This document shows positions 1 to 42,799 of a stretch of 64,000 nucleotides of DNA, one piece after another (positions within the stretch are counted from its first letter, which is position 1; the number at the start of each line of letters is the position of its first letter). The DNA is taken from NCBI GenBank assembly GCA_013407085.1, contig JACCGJ010020640.1:47310-111309 (forward strand), written 5' to 3'. The translations under genes were made by a program, and so were the position numbers. Origin of the DNA: Atriophallophorus winterbourni. Its lineage: Eukaryota; Platyhelminthes; Trematoda; Plagiorchiida; Microphallidae. A model generated the notes under the pieces. It saw nothing but the letters and a program-made list of their open reading frames with translations. It had not been told where the DNA came from and made no database searches.

Positions 1-2840
1 ACGTCTTCGCCCACTAAGGCAATATCATAATCCAGGTCCATAACCCGCTCACCTGGGTGGAGCTCAACGTTACCCGTGAAGAAACTACTGAGAGCACTCC
101 GGATGACGTCCTCGATGGCAAAATTGAACAAGAACGGGGAGATTGGACACCGTTGTCTTACACCTGTTGTGGTGCTAAATGGCATTGAAAAGCTATCGTA
201 CGCCCTTACCCTCTCTATCGAGTGTGCGTATAGGTATTTAGGATAGCGACGTACTTCGATGGGATTCGATTGCGAATTAAGCAGTTCCATATGGCAGATC
301 TGTCAACCGAGTCAAAGGCGGCTCTGATATCCAGAAACACCATAATGGTAGGTCGTTGATACAAGTGACTGTGTTCTAGCAACTGTCGCAAAACGAAGAT
401 CTGGTCTACACATCGGCGCCCTAGTCGGAAGCCAGCTTGCTCTTTGCGAGGTGTGCCCTCACGAATCAAGGTAATTCTGCGAAATAGGATGGCGACTAAT
501 ATCTTAGCTACCAATGGAATAAGCATTATTCCGCAATAGTTGCAGCATTCGTTCCGCGCTCCTTTTTTATGGACTGGTATTACTAGCGATTCACCCCAGG
601 AGGCAGGTACCCTTTCATCCACTCAAACCTTATCGAACAGCTCGCGCAATTCTGCTACGACTCTCTCGCCTCCGTCTTAAAGAATACCGGGTAAAGCTCG
701 TCGGTGCCCGACGCCTCATGTCGCTTTAGTCGTTGGATCTCTCTTCGTAGTTATTCGATACTGTGCGGGGCACGCGACACGGAACACTGCAAAGTGGATT
801 GAGGGATGTCGGCGGTGTCTGAGGGACGGTGCTGATTAAACTGTCGAGAGAAATATTCTCTCCATCTTTCTGAACGTCTGTGAAGACTCGTTGTACGCGA
901 GCCATCATCCTCGAGGATCGTTTCACTCAGACCTTGCGGCAAAGGTCCACAGACACGTACCAATTTGCAAAGTCTTCTCATGTTGCTGATGGCTGACGCT
1001 CTTTCCATCTCCTGGGAGCGTTTTTTCTACCAAGACTCACAGTCACGTCTCAGACTATCTTCGATTAGGAGTATAAGTCACCTCTGTTTGTCCTCATATT
1101 CTAAACCACTCTGTATGGCACGGTGCTGTTCGAGTAGCATGGGGACTCAGCAGAGACATAGCGGTGTGACGATTGACGAGTGACTTTGCAGCATCCCGTA
1201 GCAGAGTTAAAAATTGCTTGCTTAAAGTTGTGATAATGACGATCCAGCTCTACCGGCCAATCTTTTGAAAGGAAAACCGATAGGGTATCCCTAAATCTGG
1301 CTTTTGTCTCAGGCAGCGATAAAACGTTGGTGTCTAGTTTGGGACGCTTTTGTTTGGGTTTGCCTCCGAATTGAAGGTTGATTGTTGCGCAAACTAAAGC
1401 GTGGTCAGAATCTACACTGGTGCACCAGAATGATCTGCAGTTTTCGACACTACCTCGCAACCTGTAGCTTATCGCAATGTGGTCAAGCTGCGCCCAAGTA
1501 CGTTGTGATGGGGATTGCCAAGTAGCTAGATCGCGCTTGCAATGTCTAAAATTTGTGGAGGCGAGAAAGAGGCGGTGGTCGTCACAGAAGGACAACAATC
1601 TCTCTCCATTGTCTGTACGGTTATTTGCCATTCAATACTTCCCTCCAGGGAACCGCTCAGAGTGCGCTATGCATCCAAATCGGGCATTGAGATCGCCGGC
1701 AAGCACTACTATATCTCCTCTGCGTGATGTCGTTAAGATAGAACGAAGTTCTCCGTAGAATTCGTCCTTCACCTCATCTGCCCCACAGTTCGTGGGTGCG
1801 TAAGCCGAGATCACGAATAAGTTACGTCTCTCGTTGCTATGGTCGTTTACTCTGCGGTAACCCTGAAATCTCGCTGCGCACAGTCTGCTATCAACGGGTA
1901 TCCAATCTAGGGGGGAGGCTTCCGCTTTCTGGCTAAGAATGATTCCAACAATTTCTAGGCCTGCTGAAAAAGCAACGGGATCACCGAACACACGTAGTTA
2001 GAACTTACTACCAAGAGGCATAGGGGAACTCAGTTGCAATGCGGAATCCATGTAGCGAAGACGGGTTTCCAATAGGCAACATATGTCGACACCTATTGTC
2101 TCTAGAGAGCGGGCTAGTCCAAGCTGTTGTTCTGGTTGTTGCAGGGTGCGGACATTGAACGACGCAAGCATAATAGGGACGCGCGGTCGTATGACAGCGT
2201 TGGGTATCGACATTTGGCTGCGACGGAATGCGTCCAGCATTGATGGTCCGAAGTGCATCAGGGAGAGAGGGTTAGGGGATGATGTATGCTTGCGAAGTGG
2301 GTTCTGAAAAATAGCTTTCGAAAGTAGTATTCGTATTGATAACATGCGGCGTTGTCATCGTCATCGTTAAGCGTAGGCATGATACTACCCGGTTGCATAC
2401 ACAGAAGTAGGGGAGATTTCGTTTAGGGGGTCACACTTCGAGCCTTTAGCGCGATGGCTTTACCCACAAGGCAGTGGAGCAAGAGAGGTTCGCACCTATC
2501 GATGGCCGGTGACCGACGAAACTGTTCATACGCACTTTTCTGGGAACTTCCAGTTCGGAGCACGATAATCCCGTTGATAGGTTGGTGACTTCAGTTTTTG
2601 CCTGTGCACCATACAATGTCCTTGGATAGGATAGGGGGCAGTGACTTTTAAAGCGGTGAGTCACATCCGCCGCGTCGTGATGCCATCATTGGATTTTCGT
2701 GGCTTTTTATAGGGAGAACGCTTGCCAGGTGAAAACCCACCACACCCTTAGACACCACCGCCGAAACCTTTCGCTGAGCTCGGAGAACCGAGTCCACCCA
2801 GCTGCCACCACTTGGAGGTATTCCTGCAAGTCAGCTAGGT
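1..2840 (-). mobile_element. RTE-clade non-LTR retrotransposon, 5' part, degraded; continues beyond the left edge
   Basis: On the minus strand the frames run in the order leader, endonuclease, reverse transcriptase. Endonuclease pieces lie at 2345-1998 (FNVRTLQQPEQQLGLARSLE, then CCLLETR), 1991-1632 (VISAYAPTNC, LAGDLNARFG) and 1631-1101 (TWAQLDHIAISYRLR, DSDHALVCA). These are the catalytic landmarks of APE-type endonucleases. RT motifs lie at 622-215 (IPVHKKG, EQAGFRLGRRCVDQIF, FLDIRAAFDSVDR). The frame shifts several times. At 21-32 the expected YADDI active site reads Y-D-I, so two codons with one catalytic Asp appear to be lost. The leader (about 2350-2840) shares a STALW motif with the leader of the element at 54-57.7 kb. 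The RTE assignment rests on motif style (SR2-like of schistosomes). The element is dead. Confidence 0.8.
1101..2345 (-). pseudogene. APE-type endonuclease domain of the RTE element, frameshifted
   Basis: Three consecutive minus-strand frames, each offset from the next, together cover most of an apurinic-like endonuclease. The N-terminal FNVR motif and the ETR catalytic region lie in the first piece. AYAPTNC and GDLNARFG lie in the second. The LDHI and SDHALV motifs, which contain the catalytic Asp-His pair, lie in the third. Such domains nick target DNA for target-primed reverse transcription. The breaks between pieces mean no functional protein can be made from this copy. Confidence 0.75.
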
Positions 2841-2999
2841 GAAACTTGTAGTAACGTCCGTGAACACATCAGCTGGACCAACAACAACTGCAGCAGGAAA
2901 TGATTATGCTTCAGCCCGATAGAACATGCAGTAAATAGCCCAAATCTAACACTTTCAAACACGGTTGTCCTAACTGAAATAAGGTTTACTGAGAAACGC

Positions 3000-4620
3000 G
3001 TACTCCAAGGTTCATATACTAACTAAAAAAACCAGAAAGTCTCCTGGTGCCGACGAAATAACCCCGAAAATATTAAAGCAATTTGCGAGTTCGCCATACA
3101 AACCCCTCACCTACTTGTTCTAGCAAACACTGGCAGGCGGAATGATTCCTACAGATTGGAAACGCGGAATAATTTCTCCAATTTACAAAGGTGGAAATCG
3201 CTTCAATGTTTCCAATTACAGACCCGTTACTCTGTTACCAGTGATTTTAAAATTACTTGAGCGATTCATTGCTGACGATCTAATGAAACATTTCGAGAAT
3301 AATCAGTTGCTTTCGAGGAACCAGCATGGATTCAGACGAAATTATTCATGTTTGTCTAATTTGCTGGTAACGCTGGATTATTGGACAAATTTGGTAGATA
3401 AAGGACAAGCGTTACACGCGTGGTACTTTTTTTGCGTGGCCTTCAAATCGGCCGTGTATACAATTAAATTCTCCAAGGGTAAAATTCATCAAATATTTTC
3501 GGATCAACTGAGATCAAATTTGGACTTGCACTTTAGAACAAGTACGAGATATCGGGACTTGCAGTGAAAAGTTTGACCCAAACACTTTTACTAATAAACT
3601 GAATCGTATGTCAATCAATTAAGAGGGACAAGAAAAATCGTTCAGTCGACAAATTGTAACTCGATGTCGGGACATGTTCATCATTCGTCAATGAAATAAC
3701 GAAAATCGTTCGACGTAACATTTCGTTATTTGCGGACGACATAAAAATTTTGCACAGCATTCGTAGTTCAGAATATTGTCTGTTATTACAAAAGTATTTT
3801 GTTACGCTTCACAGCTGGTCGTTGAAGAACAAACTGCCGTTTAACTTCAACAAATGCAGGATCATGAGTGTGAGGAATCGAGTAGAGTTCCTATATCACA
3901 TACTTTCTCATATCTTTGAAAATTGCAGTGAAGAAAAAGATTTGGGTATCTGGATATGCTCCAGTTTAAAAACATCACTTCAAACTAACAAAACCTTTTA
4001 AATACAACACGTGTTCTAAATCTACTCGAAGGTGTATTTGGGAAATTTTCGCTCGAGATATTCCCAAGGATCATGAATACATACTTGAGACCAGTCATGG
4101 AATACGGTGTGCAGTCGTGCACTCCGTGGCTCAAGAGGGATGTGGAACTTATGTAGCGAGTCTATCACCGCTGAACAAAACTAGTTCTCAACATTCGAAA
4201 CAAACAATATAGAGAAAGGATAGCTCAAAAGATTCTGTTCGATTTTCCCTACCGACGAATCAGAGGAGGCATCATCTTACTTTACAAAACATTCGATACC
4301 CCGAACCATTACTTACAGGATACATTCACGCGAAGGGATACGAGAATTTATCGGACCCATGAATAAGTGCTGGTCGTACCCCATTCCCGCCTGAACTGCA
4401 GAAGTTGTTTTTACTCTGTCCGTGTCTGTTTTACTTGGAACAGTTTACCTTCAACAGTTGCTCACGCCACTAGCTTGCATGGCATTAAAACGAAATTTTA
4501 CGAATTGTAATTGCATTATTCGTTTCCAGAACACTTATATACTGTTTAATCTATTTTCTTATATTGTTTATACACTTAAATTTCAATTTTTACCATCCTA
4601 TGGTTGTTGTTAAGCTTGTT
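3000..4620 (+). mobile_element. CR1-clade non-LTR retrotransposon, 5'-truncated and broken
   Basis: The plus-strand frames follow the order of a CR1/SR1-type reverse transcriptase. SPGADEITPKILKQFA sits near 3035. IPTDWKRGIISPIYKGG and NYRPVTLLP lie at 3142-3250, and QHGFRRNYSCLSNLL near 3330. An intact LFADDIKI active site lies at 3726-3749. Farther along come the C-terminal RPVMEYGVQS (about 4090) and FYSVRVCFTWNSLP (about 4415). Several frameshifts and stops separate them. No endonuclease was seen, so the copy is 5'-truncated. No clear 3' microsatellite tail could be fixed. Confidence 0.8.
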
Positions 4621-4649
4621 CCTAATTAGACCATTACAAACCTTGAATT

Positions 4650-5960
4650 ACATTCACTGAAAGGTTTTCTTTTGTCAAAAGGTCCAAATCGCACATTCGA
4701 CCTATTAGTGTTGAGATGCGTTGAGTTTGTGTGACTTATGTCCAAGCTAACTTCAACGTTACGTTCAATATATTCGGTGCATATTATGCACCGCAAACAA
4801 CGTACGATTTTCTTGCGAAAGAGTTTCTTGTTTTTCATTGAACATATTGCGCGAAGTTTATAATGGCTGAACTTAATATGAATATTTTTAACACATTCAA
4901 TTTGTTGTAGATACTTCGATCACACGTTAACGGGTACGTCTTACTAAAATCGCCGCAAAGCGTAGTAAGATAAATGTTTTCTTTTTTTCAAAGGTTCCGG
5001 CCCACACATTTGACCGTTCAGTGCTGAGTTGCGTTCAGTTCAGTTCAGTTAAGTTTGCACAAGACAGTATGTGGCTAACAAGCCAATCGATCGTCCAGAA
5101 TTTCTTTCGGTGGAAAGCTGCAGAGAAGCACCCACCACTGCCAAAACGTTTATTCTTTTTGTCTATTTAAAATCTTTACCGATCGCGAAGCCAAGAGATT
5201 ATCCGGGTTGAACTTAGGAAGCATCGCCTTATAGCCGATGCTAAAAAAAAGAAAAAGCAGTTTCTCTTCGCTGCACATTGTTTACCGCAGACAAAGTACG
5301 ATATACTTGCTAGCGTTTTTTTGTTTTTCAATGAACATAATGCGCAGAGTTTAAATCAGCTGTATTTATTATGATTTTTAACACATTTCTGTTGTTGTAA
5401 TTACTGCCCTTACACGTTCACGGATACATCTTACTTAAATCGCTTCAAAACGTAGTTAGTTGAAAGGTTTTTTTTCGAAAGTTTCGGACCACATATTTGA
5501 CCTTTCAGTGGTGAGATGCGTTGAGTTTGTGTGAATCATCACTAAGCTAACTTTAATGTTACGATCAATATATTCGGTGCACATCATGCACCGCAGACAA
5601 CAAACGATTAACATACGGATGAGTTTCTTGCTTTTCAAATACCTTTTTGCGCGGAATTTAAATCGGCTGTGTTTAATATGACTTTTTCAACACATTTCGG
5701 TTGTTGTAGTTAAATCGATTACACGTTCACAGATACACTTTACTTAAATCGCTGCTAAACGAAGTTAGATAAAAGGTTTTCTTTTTTCAAAATGTCAGGA
5801 CCACACATTTGACCGATGAGTGGTGAGATGCGTTGCATTTGTGTGAATTATCACGAAGCTGACTTCAATGTTACGTTCAATATATTCGGTGCACATAATG
5901 AACCGCAGACAACGTACGATGTTCTTGCGAAAGAGTTTCTTGTGTGGTTATTAACATTAT
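4650..5960 (+). repeat. Four diverged tandem copies of an approximately 310-bp repeat
   Basis: The same block recurs starting near 4655, 4975, 5456 and 5771. Each copy has a T-rich start, then a 'cacatttgacc' box, 'gagatgcgttgagtttgtgtga', 'ttcaatatattcggtgca', 'caacgtacgat' and 'gagtttcttg'. The second copy is interrupted by about 220 bp of unrelated sequence (about 5045-5265). The fourth is truncated near 5945. Short minus-strand frames inside the copies change between copies, which argues against a protein. An inverted copy lies at about 48120-48400. Confidence 0.75.
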
Positions 5961-6479
5961 TCGGCTGTCATCAACATGGAATAAAGCTTCGAACATACAC
6001 TGATAAATCTTCAGCCGTTCACTTGATTTCACTAGTTCAACGCTATTAAATAATTTCCTGTGCCTTAAGTTTGAAGAAAGTCTCTATCTATCGTACGAAT
6101 CCTATGACATTGAAACGTATGACAAACTTGGACAGCGCAAAATGTTTATCCTCGAAACTGAAATTTAGTGCAGTTACTTTGATATGAAATCCTGTTATTT
6201 TATTAAAATTTACTGTTATTAGAACGTTTACTACAATATCACAAATCTACATTCATCTTGGTATTGAAACCGGTGTAGTTTATTGTCTCTGGTAGCTATG
6301 TTTGATGAAGGCATACAGAGTAATCCTTTGTTTAGTGATACGACTGTAACTTACTGATTATGAATGGATCAGAAGCGTTTAAGCGAAAACATTCTCTGGG
6401 AGGAATCTTCAAGATTTTGTTTGTTTTAAAATCGCGTATCTAACGATATACCTACATTCCGATGGCAGAATGCAATTAA

Positions 6480-8320
6480 TAGAATCGCTGTGAAACCCGA
6501 GATGGTCCTGTTGAAGCTACGCGGGTTAAATAAAAAAATCTCCGGCGTCTGACGAAATAACATCATTCATCCTAAAACAATGCGCCCATGCTCTATTATC
6601 ACCACTCTCTGACATTTTCAACCTGTCAACGTGTTGTAGCACGGTTGGTAATGACTGGAAAAGTGGATTAATCACTCCGATATACTAAAGAGGGAACCCA
6701 TCTGATGTGTCTCACTACAGACCAGTCACGTTGTTGCCATAATTCTGTAAAGTTCTCACACGACGTGTAGCTGCCAAACTCATTAAACCTTTGGAAGAAA
6801 ACAAGCTGATTTTCTTCACACAGCACGGATTCAGGACAATGATAATGATAATATATATTCTTGAACATCCAATGCATGTAATACATGATCAGTTGATCAA
6901 AATTTGAACAGCAAAAGAAAATTAGAACAGCGCAAGTGACCGAAGTGAGCGGGTTTTGTTTTCCGTTCAATAATGGAAATGAATATACAAAAGGTAAGAA
7001 CAAAATTCTCAATGTCTAATACAAATAAATTTTATTAAAATTATGTCCAGATTTACGAATGGCAAAACACTCCAGTCTCACCAATCATCTCATAACTCTT
7101 GACAATTAAACTTATGCAGTTGACGATGGATGCCCTATCCATGGTTGTTACTTTTTACACGTCTAAAGCGTTTGACCATTGTAACCACAGCATACCGCTA
7201 CAAAAATTGGAGCAGCTCGGTGTGTGCGGCTGACTATTAACCTGGATAAAGGTTTACTTGACTGGTAGAGTTATAAGTTTAGTGTTGATTTGGTATAAGT
7301 TACAAGCGGCGTACCTCAATGCTCAGTCATTGAGCCAATAATCTTTCTCGTGTAGGCGACCCATATACGCGAAATCGTACGCAGAAAAATCATTTTATTT
7401 GCGGATGACACCAAAGTCCGCACTAGCATGCGCAACATAGAAGATTGTCAAATTATTCAAAAATGTATCGGAGCACTTCATAATTTGTCCTCGCGGAACT
7501 GCCAACCATTCAACATTCAAACATTTAAAATTTTAAACGTCGTTAAATCATTTGAATTCACATAATCTCTGGAATCACAACAACGTTCATGGGTTACTGA
7601 AAAGAATGTCCTGCGCGTGTGGATTAGCAGCAACTTGGAGTCTTCACGGCAGTGTTCTGTTGTACATAAAATAGTCATTCCAAAACTTAGCATTGCTCTG
7701 AAGTATTTTTGATCGTTTCTCAAAGCAGAAACTCACACGTATAATTAACACCTATATCAGACTAACAATGGTGTATGCTGTTCAAGGATAGTCCCCATGG
7801 TTACAAAAGGACATGACCTTGCTGCAAATGGTATTCCACCGCGCTACGAAACTGGTGAGTAAGCTATACAACAGTCCATACGAGGAGCGGATTGCAACAA
7901 TAAACCTCTTTGAATTTCCGTACCGTCTGCTCAGGGGTGGCTTGATCCTGCTTTTCAACATTCTGCATACAGTGGATCACCCACTTGAACACCTGTTTCA
8001 TCGGAAGAACCACATGGTAGCAGATCGCAGGGCTACAATTTAATTATTCCACACTGCAGATCACACTGTAGAAGGTTTTTCTTTGCTGTCATAGTTTGTT
8101 ATATATTGAACTCACTGCCCGAACAGATCATTTGCGCAACAAGCCTGAACTTGTTCAAAGCTAAACGTGACAAGTATATGTTGCCCAAATCCAACATTGC
8201 ACCTGAATAAAAGTGCTGACTTTCCAAATGGATAAAACTTTTGTGTTATGTTTATACATTACCTATATTTTTGATCTGTGTTTACTTTAAATTATTTACT
8301 TTTTGAACAGTTAAAACTTT
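6480..8320 (+). mobile_element. CR1-clade retrotransposon, degraded, with an internal insertion
   Basis: RT-like motifs occur on the plus strand in the expected order. They start with a broken 'SGV' block and a YRPVTLL-like block near 6710-6750. A FYTSKAFDH motif lies near 7150, an intact LFADDTKV active site at 7395-7418, and the CR1 C-terminal region (PYEERIATINLFEFPYR) at 7813-8043. Between about 6840 and 7050 lies AT-rich sequence that interrupts the RT homology, presumably an insertion or replacement. Stops are scattered throughout. Confidence 0.7.
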
Positions 8321-8329
8321 GAATTTCTC

Positions 8330-9099
8330 AGAATTTGGATCAGTTAGTCAGTGAAAAGTATTTTATATTTTCTCCATCTAAGATTCGCGATAAGCCAGAG
8401 TTATCTAATTTCGAAATAATAGGCTGTAACTTGACAAATTGAAAAGAACTAATCTTCAACAAAAACACTGCAAGATCAATCTTACATACTTCCAAACCAT
8501 AGCTAAGCTATCCAGATAATATCAATACTGTGTCACGAAACTTATATTTACTTGCTACCAAAACCAGGTAAAACGTACAAAGCATGCATCCTGTACACGC
8601 TGTCCTAACTTGATGTGTACAAATATCATGGAAAGGGTCGGGTGCTATGTGTGAACCAAATACTTGAAAATGAGCAACCCAGTTACGGACGTTTTTTCAA
8701 TTAATTTCTCTCCCAATAATTTTGTGCAAATCAGTTTCATTGACAACCATCCTACACGAGTATTTACGACACTCTATACATACAAATACTGCTATAATAA
8801 AAATATTTCCTAAAACGTGAGTGGGCAGTGATAACGTATTTAATATATTTTCAAATGTTCATACGGCACATTTTAACGTTAATTCAATTTAAACATGGTT
8901 CAATGATCAACTTGTGCGTAACATTCAATGAAACCAAAATGAAAAAAAACATTCTCCACTTATTTTGCTTGTGTGTTATGTGACAATTTCATTGGTGCGA
9001 ATCAATAAGCATTCATTAGTGGAGCGCGTTTTTCGACTAGCATAAATCGTCTGACCAAGGTCACAAAGCAGAGATTTGCCGTGCAAACGTGTCATTCAA
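8330..9099. other. Non-repetitive sequence upstream of the candidate micro-exon gene
   Basis: No coding frame or recognisable repeat was seen. It would hold the promoter of the gene starting at 9100. A CATAAAT about 60 bases before the ATG (around 9041) could act as a TATA-like element, but this is weak. No clear 3' splice site for spliced-leader addition was found close to the ATG. Confidence 0.3.
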
Positions 9100-38673
<29,574 letters not shown>

Positions 38674-38820
38674 TAATCGCAGACTCATTATCCGTTATTA
38701 CTCTGAAACCGAAGCTCAAATATCCAAACACAAGATGTATACTACATCACTTATGATCGGCTCCAATGCATTCATGAGATCGATTAAGCGATGGAACGAT
38801 GAAAAAAATCAAGATTGATC

Positions 38821-38826
38821 AATAAA
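38821..38826 (+). promoter_or_regulatory. Polyadenylation signal AATAAA of the long MEG form
   Basis: Canonical hexamer about 150 bases after the stop codon of the terminal exon. Confidence 0.5.
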
Positions 38827-38849
38827 TGCGTGATTCTTGGTTCTTGAAG

Positions 38850-41530
38850 CGTGCCACACAGAAGTATCCTCCGAGCCAAACCTAACAGGGGCGTGTATTC
38901 TAAATTCGGTTTGTGAATATGATACATTCGATTTACTCAAAACACTGTGGTGGTAAAATTCACAAGCCTAAGTTTTACTAACTTAAAACATGATACTAAT
39001 ATATACAGCTTCTTCTCTCTATGGCCACTTACAAATAGGAGAGATTGCTTTATTTAACAACAATCAGCGGACAATTAATATTCGTTCAACATGTCATGCC
39101 CATGAATGTAATAACTGTATTTTCAATAACCAATCGTTGTCTTTGACCAATGTGAATACGGATATGCATACAAAAGTTAATGGACCAAACGTTTATGCTT
39201 TGAAACTTTAATTTCGGTTGCTCAAACTAACTTAGAACTAATCAATTAATATCAATGACGCCAAGCGTAGCTGAGTGCTTTTCAGACAATCGCTTTACCA
39301 GTTTTCCATCGGACAGCAAATGTATCCTGCTTCATTAGAACTATTTGCTTAAGTGTGTATTTTGAATATTAATGTGCAATAAGAAAAATGAAAATCCTAA
39401 TGCAAATGTAATGGTTTCATAGAACGACATAGGACTACTAGTCTAATTTTTATGGCAGCAGAATTAAACCAAATTCCAACCTCCGTTTCGTACCTGGCCT
39501 GGCTATGTGTAAAATGTCAAAAATATTCCTGGGTCAAAGATAAAATTCAAATTTGCGTTGCGATTTATATTACATATCTCCATATTATATTCGAACGTGT
39601 ATACAAAAATATTGTTCAATGCATCTCAATACGAAAAATTACACTTGAATTACATATATATCTGATTAGATCAAAGAATTTCCTTTCGGTATGTCTCCTC
39701 AATATTTACAATAGATTTCTAAGCAAATAGATATAGATCTGATCGACATCAAACAATAAACATAAGTTTAATCAACATATTTTTATTGTAATCGCCTCAG
39801 CTGTTCCTAAAACACGTTGTGTGTAACCGTGTAGACGACTTAGAACGCCTTTACAGGCTTCAATTATTGTCCGTGTCAATCATCTAAGCTAGATTCGAAC
39901 TCTCACATTCTTAGAACACCCTTTGCACAAAAATATTTAGACCAATATTATGGGTCTAAAAACGAATAATTCGTGAGCTTTTGTACCTTGGCCAACATCC
40001 TACTCGACCCAACAATTTCAACAAACAACACGGGAAATCGAATTTCGTTTTTTGGTTGATGATGATCGAATCTCTTTTTCTTAGTTCTGTATTGTAAGGA
40101 TTTATGAGAAATAACGAAAAGTAATTTTTTCGATTTCATAAATTGTTACGCTGAAAACAGATTAACTTTCAGATGAAATATAATTAATTCCATTGGCATA
40201 GTCGCGAATAACTCTTTATATTCCATTTTTTAATTCAGCAATGTTTACGTTCGTTTTCCGCATTTTCATTTGTTTTCCCAGATGATTATCGCTCCCTTTT
40301 TTAAATTTCATCATGTGAGCTTCAATTTGACCTTCACATTAATACCTGATTGGCGGAAACGCATGCCATTCTTTTAATCACATCCTCACATTCAGTGCCA
40401 GATACATCGTTGGCCGTATAGACTTGTGCCATGTAATTTATAGCGTACACTAATCTTCCACATCTACATGGTACAAAATGAAAGGATTCACTTGTTGTAT
40501 TTTTTATTAGATGAATTTAGAAAACAATATTTCTTAACATATTATTTGTTAATTCATATTTACTGTTTTGAATTTTTTCCCTACTTCACAGATTGCAGGT
40601 TGAACCAGACGTGATTTTGTCGTTTGAAAGCTTTAACGTACCATTTGAATTATCGTGGAACAAGCAAATTTCTTCCGTTCTCGCTTATATCTTTTGTCTG
40701 AAATAATATGGAATGAAATTCGCGAATACAAAATCAGTAAACAGGAAGCGGTCAAAATGTCGGAATACCGTTTGATACTGATAAAATATTTAAATATTGA
40801 ATTATTTATTTATGATTATTGACTAAGCGAATTGCTGTCATTCACAAATAGAAATGAATCAATGGACTTCACGTAAATTACGAATACATTTAAATGCGAC
40901 CGCAGGGTTTCATCATGAGGAAATGCTTAAATCCTCAGGTGAACGGCATATGTAGGCGAAATTCTGTTTTGAGAAGTTGAAACAGTTCGACAGTGACTGC
41001 GACATTAACTTCGGTCTTGTACTGTGGTAAAGAACAAGTGACTAGAAGCCTGGATATGAGTTAATACTAATTTTTATATTCACGGAATAGTCCTCAAAAC
41101 TTTTGCATATATCGTGGTTGCGAATCATCAATGAACGAACTGTGTTCTATTGGAAACTTTCATGCTACGTAGACAGCATTAAAAACACTGCATGCCTCAT
41201 TTCTTCAGATGGGATAACGGATTTATTCTGAATTATTCATCCAAAGTTATTTTAAACAATACTCTTCCTATGAGTGAGGTGCATTTGCGCTCAGCATTTA
41301 ACACGCTATTGTAGCTGATTGATTTATGCACATAAACCTTGGCGCGTGAATTCCCAGCCCTACAGCGCTCCATATGTAGACAATGTTTGTGAAACAGTCT
41401 TCGATTCGAGCACACATTCCTGTTGATTTGATTCGTTTATATATGATTACGTACACACGGTAAACATGACATATGTTTCTTGTACCTACAAAACGCTTCC
41501 ATACGGCGTGCGTCTCAAATAGCCACTGAC
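38850..41530. other. No recognised feature
   Basis: Mixed AT-rich sequence. Short frames (for example 39452-39730) have no recognisable domain and no exon-like borders. Confidence 0.3.
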
Positions 41531-41539
41531 AACCGAAGC

Positions 41540-41835
41540 TCAACTCCTGGCCTGCTCGTGGTGGATCGGCTTCTACTGACAGGATAATGGGCGAAGGCGG
41601 GTGACTGGCGCCTCAAAACCAGTTTGCTTCGGGTAGATGGAGCTCGTCAGCCTGGGAGGGCAGTCCATCTAGGGATGGAAACCCTGACTCTAAACCTTCG
41701 CTTCCTGCGGATTAAACAATCACAATACTCCGCCGAGGACGGTCCCAAGCCCGTCTGCTAAAGGAGGATGGTTAGACGCGGGGTCAGCAACCCCACTCTG
41801 TGAAAACCTCAAACCGCTACTGAAACCAAAGCAAC
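41540..41835 (+). mobile_element. Orphan RTE 5' leader fragment
   Basis: This GC-rich block matches the reverse complement of the leader at about 57400-57560. Both contain 'ttctactgacag', 'tgactggcgcctcaaaacc' and 'tgcttcggg'. No endonuclease or RT follows on the plus strand. Because target-primed insertion normally truncates the 5' end, a piece with only the 5' end is unusual. Confidence 0.7.
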
Positions 41836-42799
41836 ATGTAATGCCAAGTCAAATAAGCCGAGTCGCATATTTAATTGTTTGAAATTCACACGCCTGATCG
41901 ATTTCTGTCGAATTAGATGTCGTACAGAACAACAACATTCATCACATCGCATCAACACGTTTTTAATTGCATTCGACAAACAAGGAAACGTTCCAAGTTG
42001 AGTGACACGCGAAATCCCCAGTTATATCGGAACCCAACGAGGATTTGTCTATAAAAGTGGTACTGTATTGAAGCAATCAAATATAGTAAAAACATACTTT
42101 AGTTATTGTGGTTGACAGGGTTAAAATCCGGGTCAATGTCAAAACAATATCGAGTACGTACTAAGTTACACACACGAGTATAATAAAAGCTTAGATAAAA
42201 TGTCCGAACGCCCAACGCGATCGAGATTACGAGAAATTGTACGCAGCAAATTAAGGTCAAACTAAGCAGAAGGTTACATACATAGGGTAACGACAGGTCA
42301 GGAATGAAGTGTGGAAGATGATATTGGGGAAACAAAAAGAGACAACACATGTAACACCAAAATATATTACTTCAGTCTACATCTGTATCGTTCGAACTGA
42401 TTGCACGATCATTGCATGTACATGATATCCATTTGGTTGTAATATATGTCAAAGCGTGTATTATAATTCAAAGTAATTCATTGTTGTAATGGTCGTAAAA
42501 GCAAATACTTTACACTAACCAGAGATAAAAAAATATAGGAAATGCATAAAATCAACACAAATGTTTTATCCATATGTAAAGTTGAATGTAAATTACAAAC
42601 GAAGATCATTTCGTGTAATTATATGCTGTACACTAAATATAATTGTTGAGACTTTCTATGAAATGAGTGAACCAAATAGGTTCCAAACCTGGGGTTCACA
42701 TTCAAGTATAATAGGCCGTCTCAAAATACACTTTTTCTTAGAAATAAAGGTGCTTGATTTCGTGTATTATTCAGCGAAACCCAAAATGCACTTTGTATT

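Noticed and set aside
5160..5265. tRNA-like or SINE-like look of the insertion in the second tandem-repeat unit
   Set aside because: Box A and box B resemblance is too weak and no cloverleaf could be drawn.
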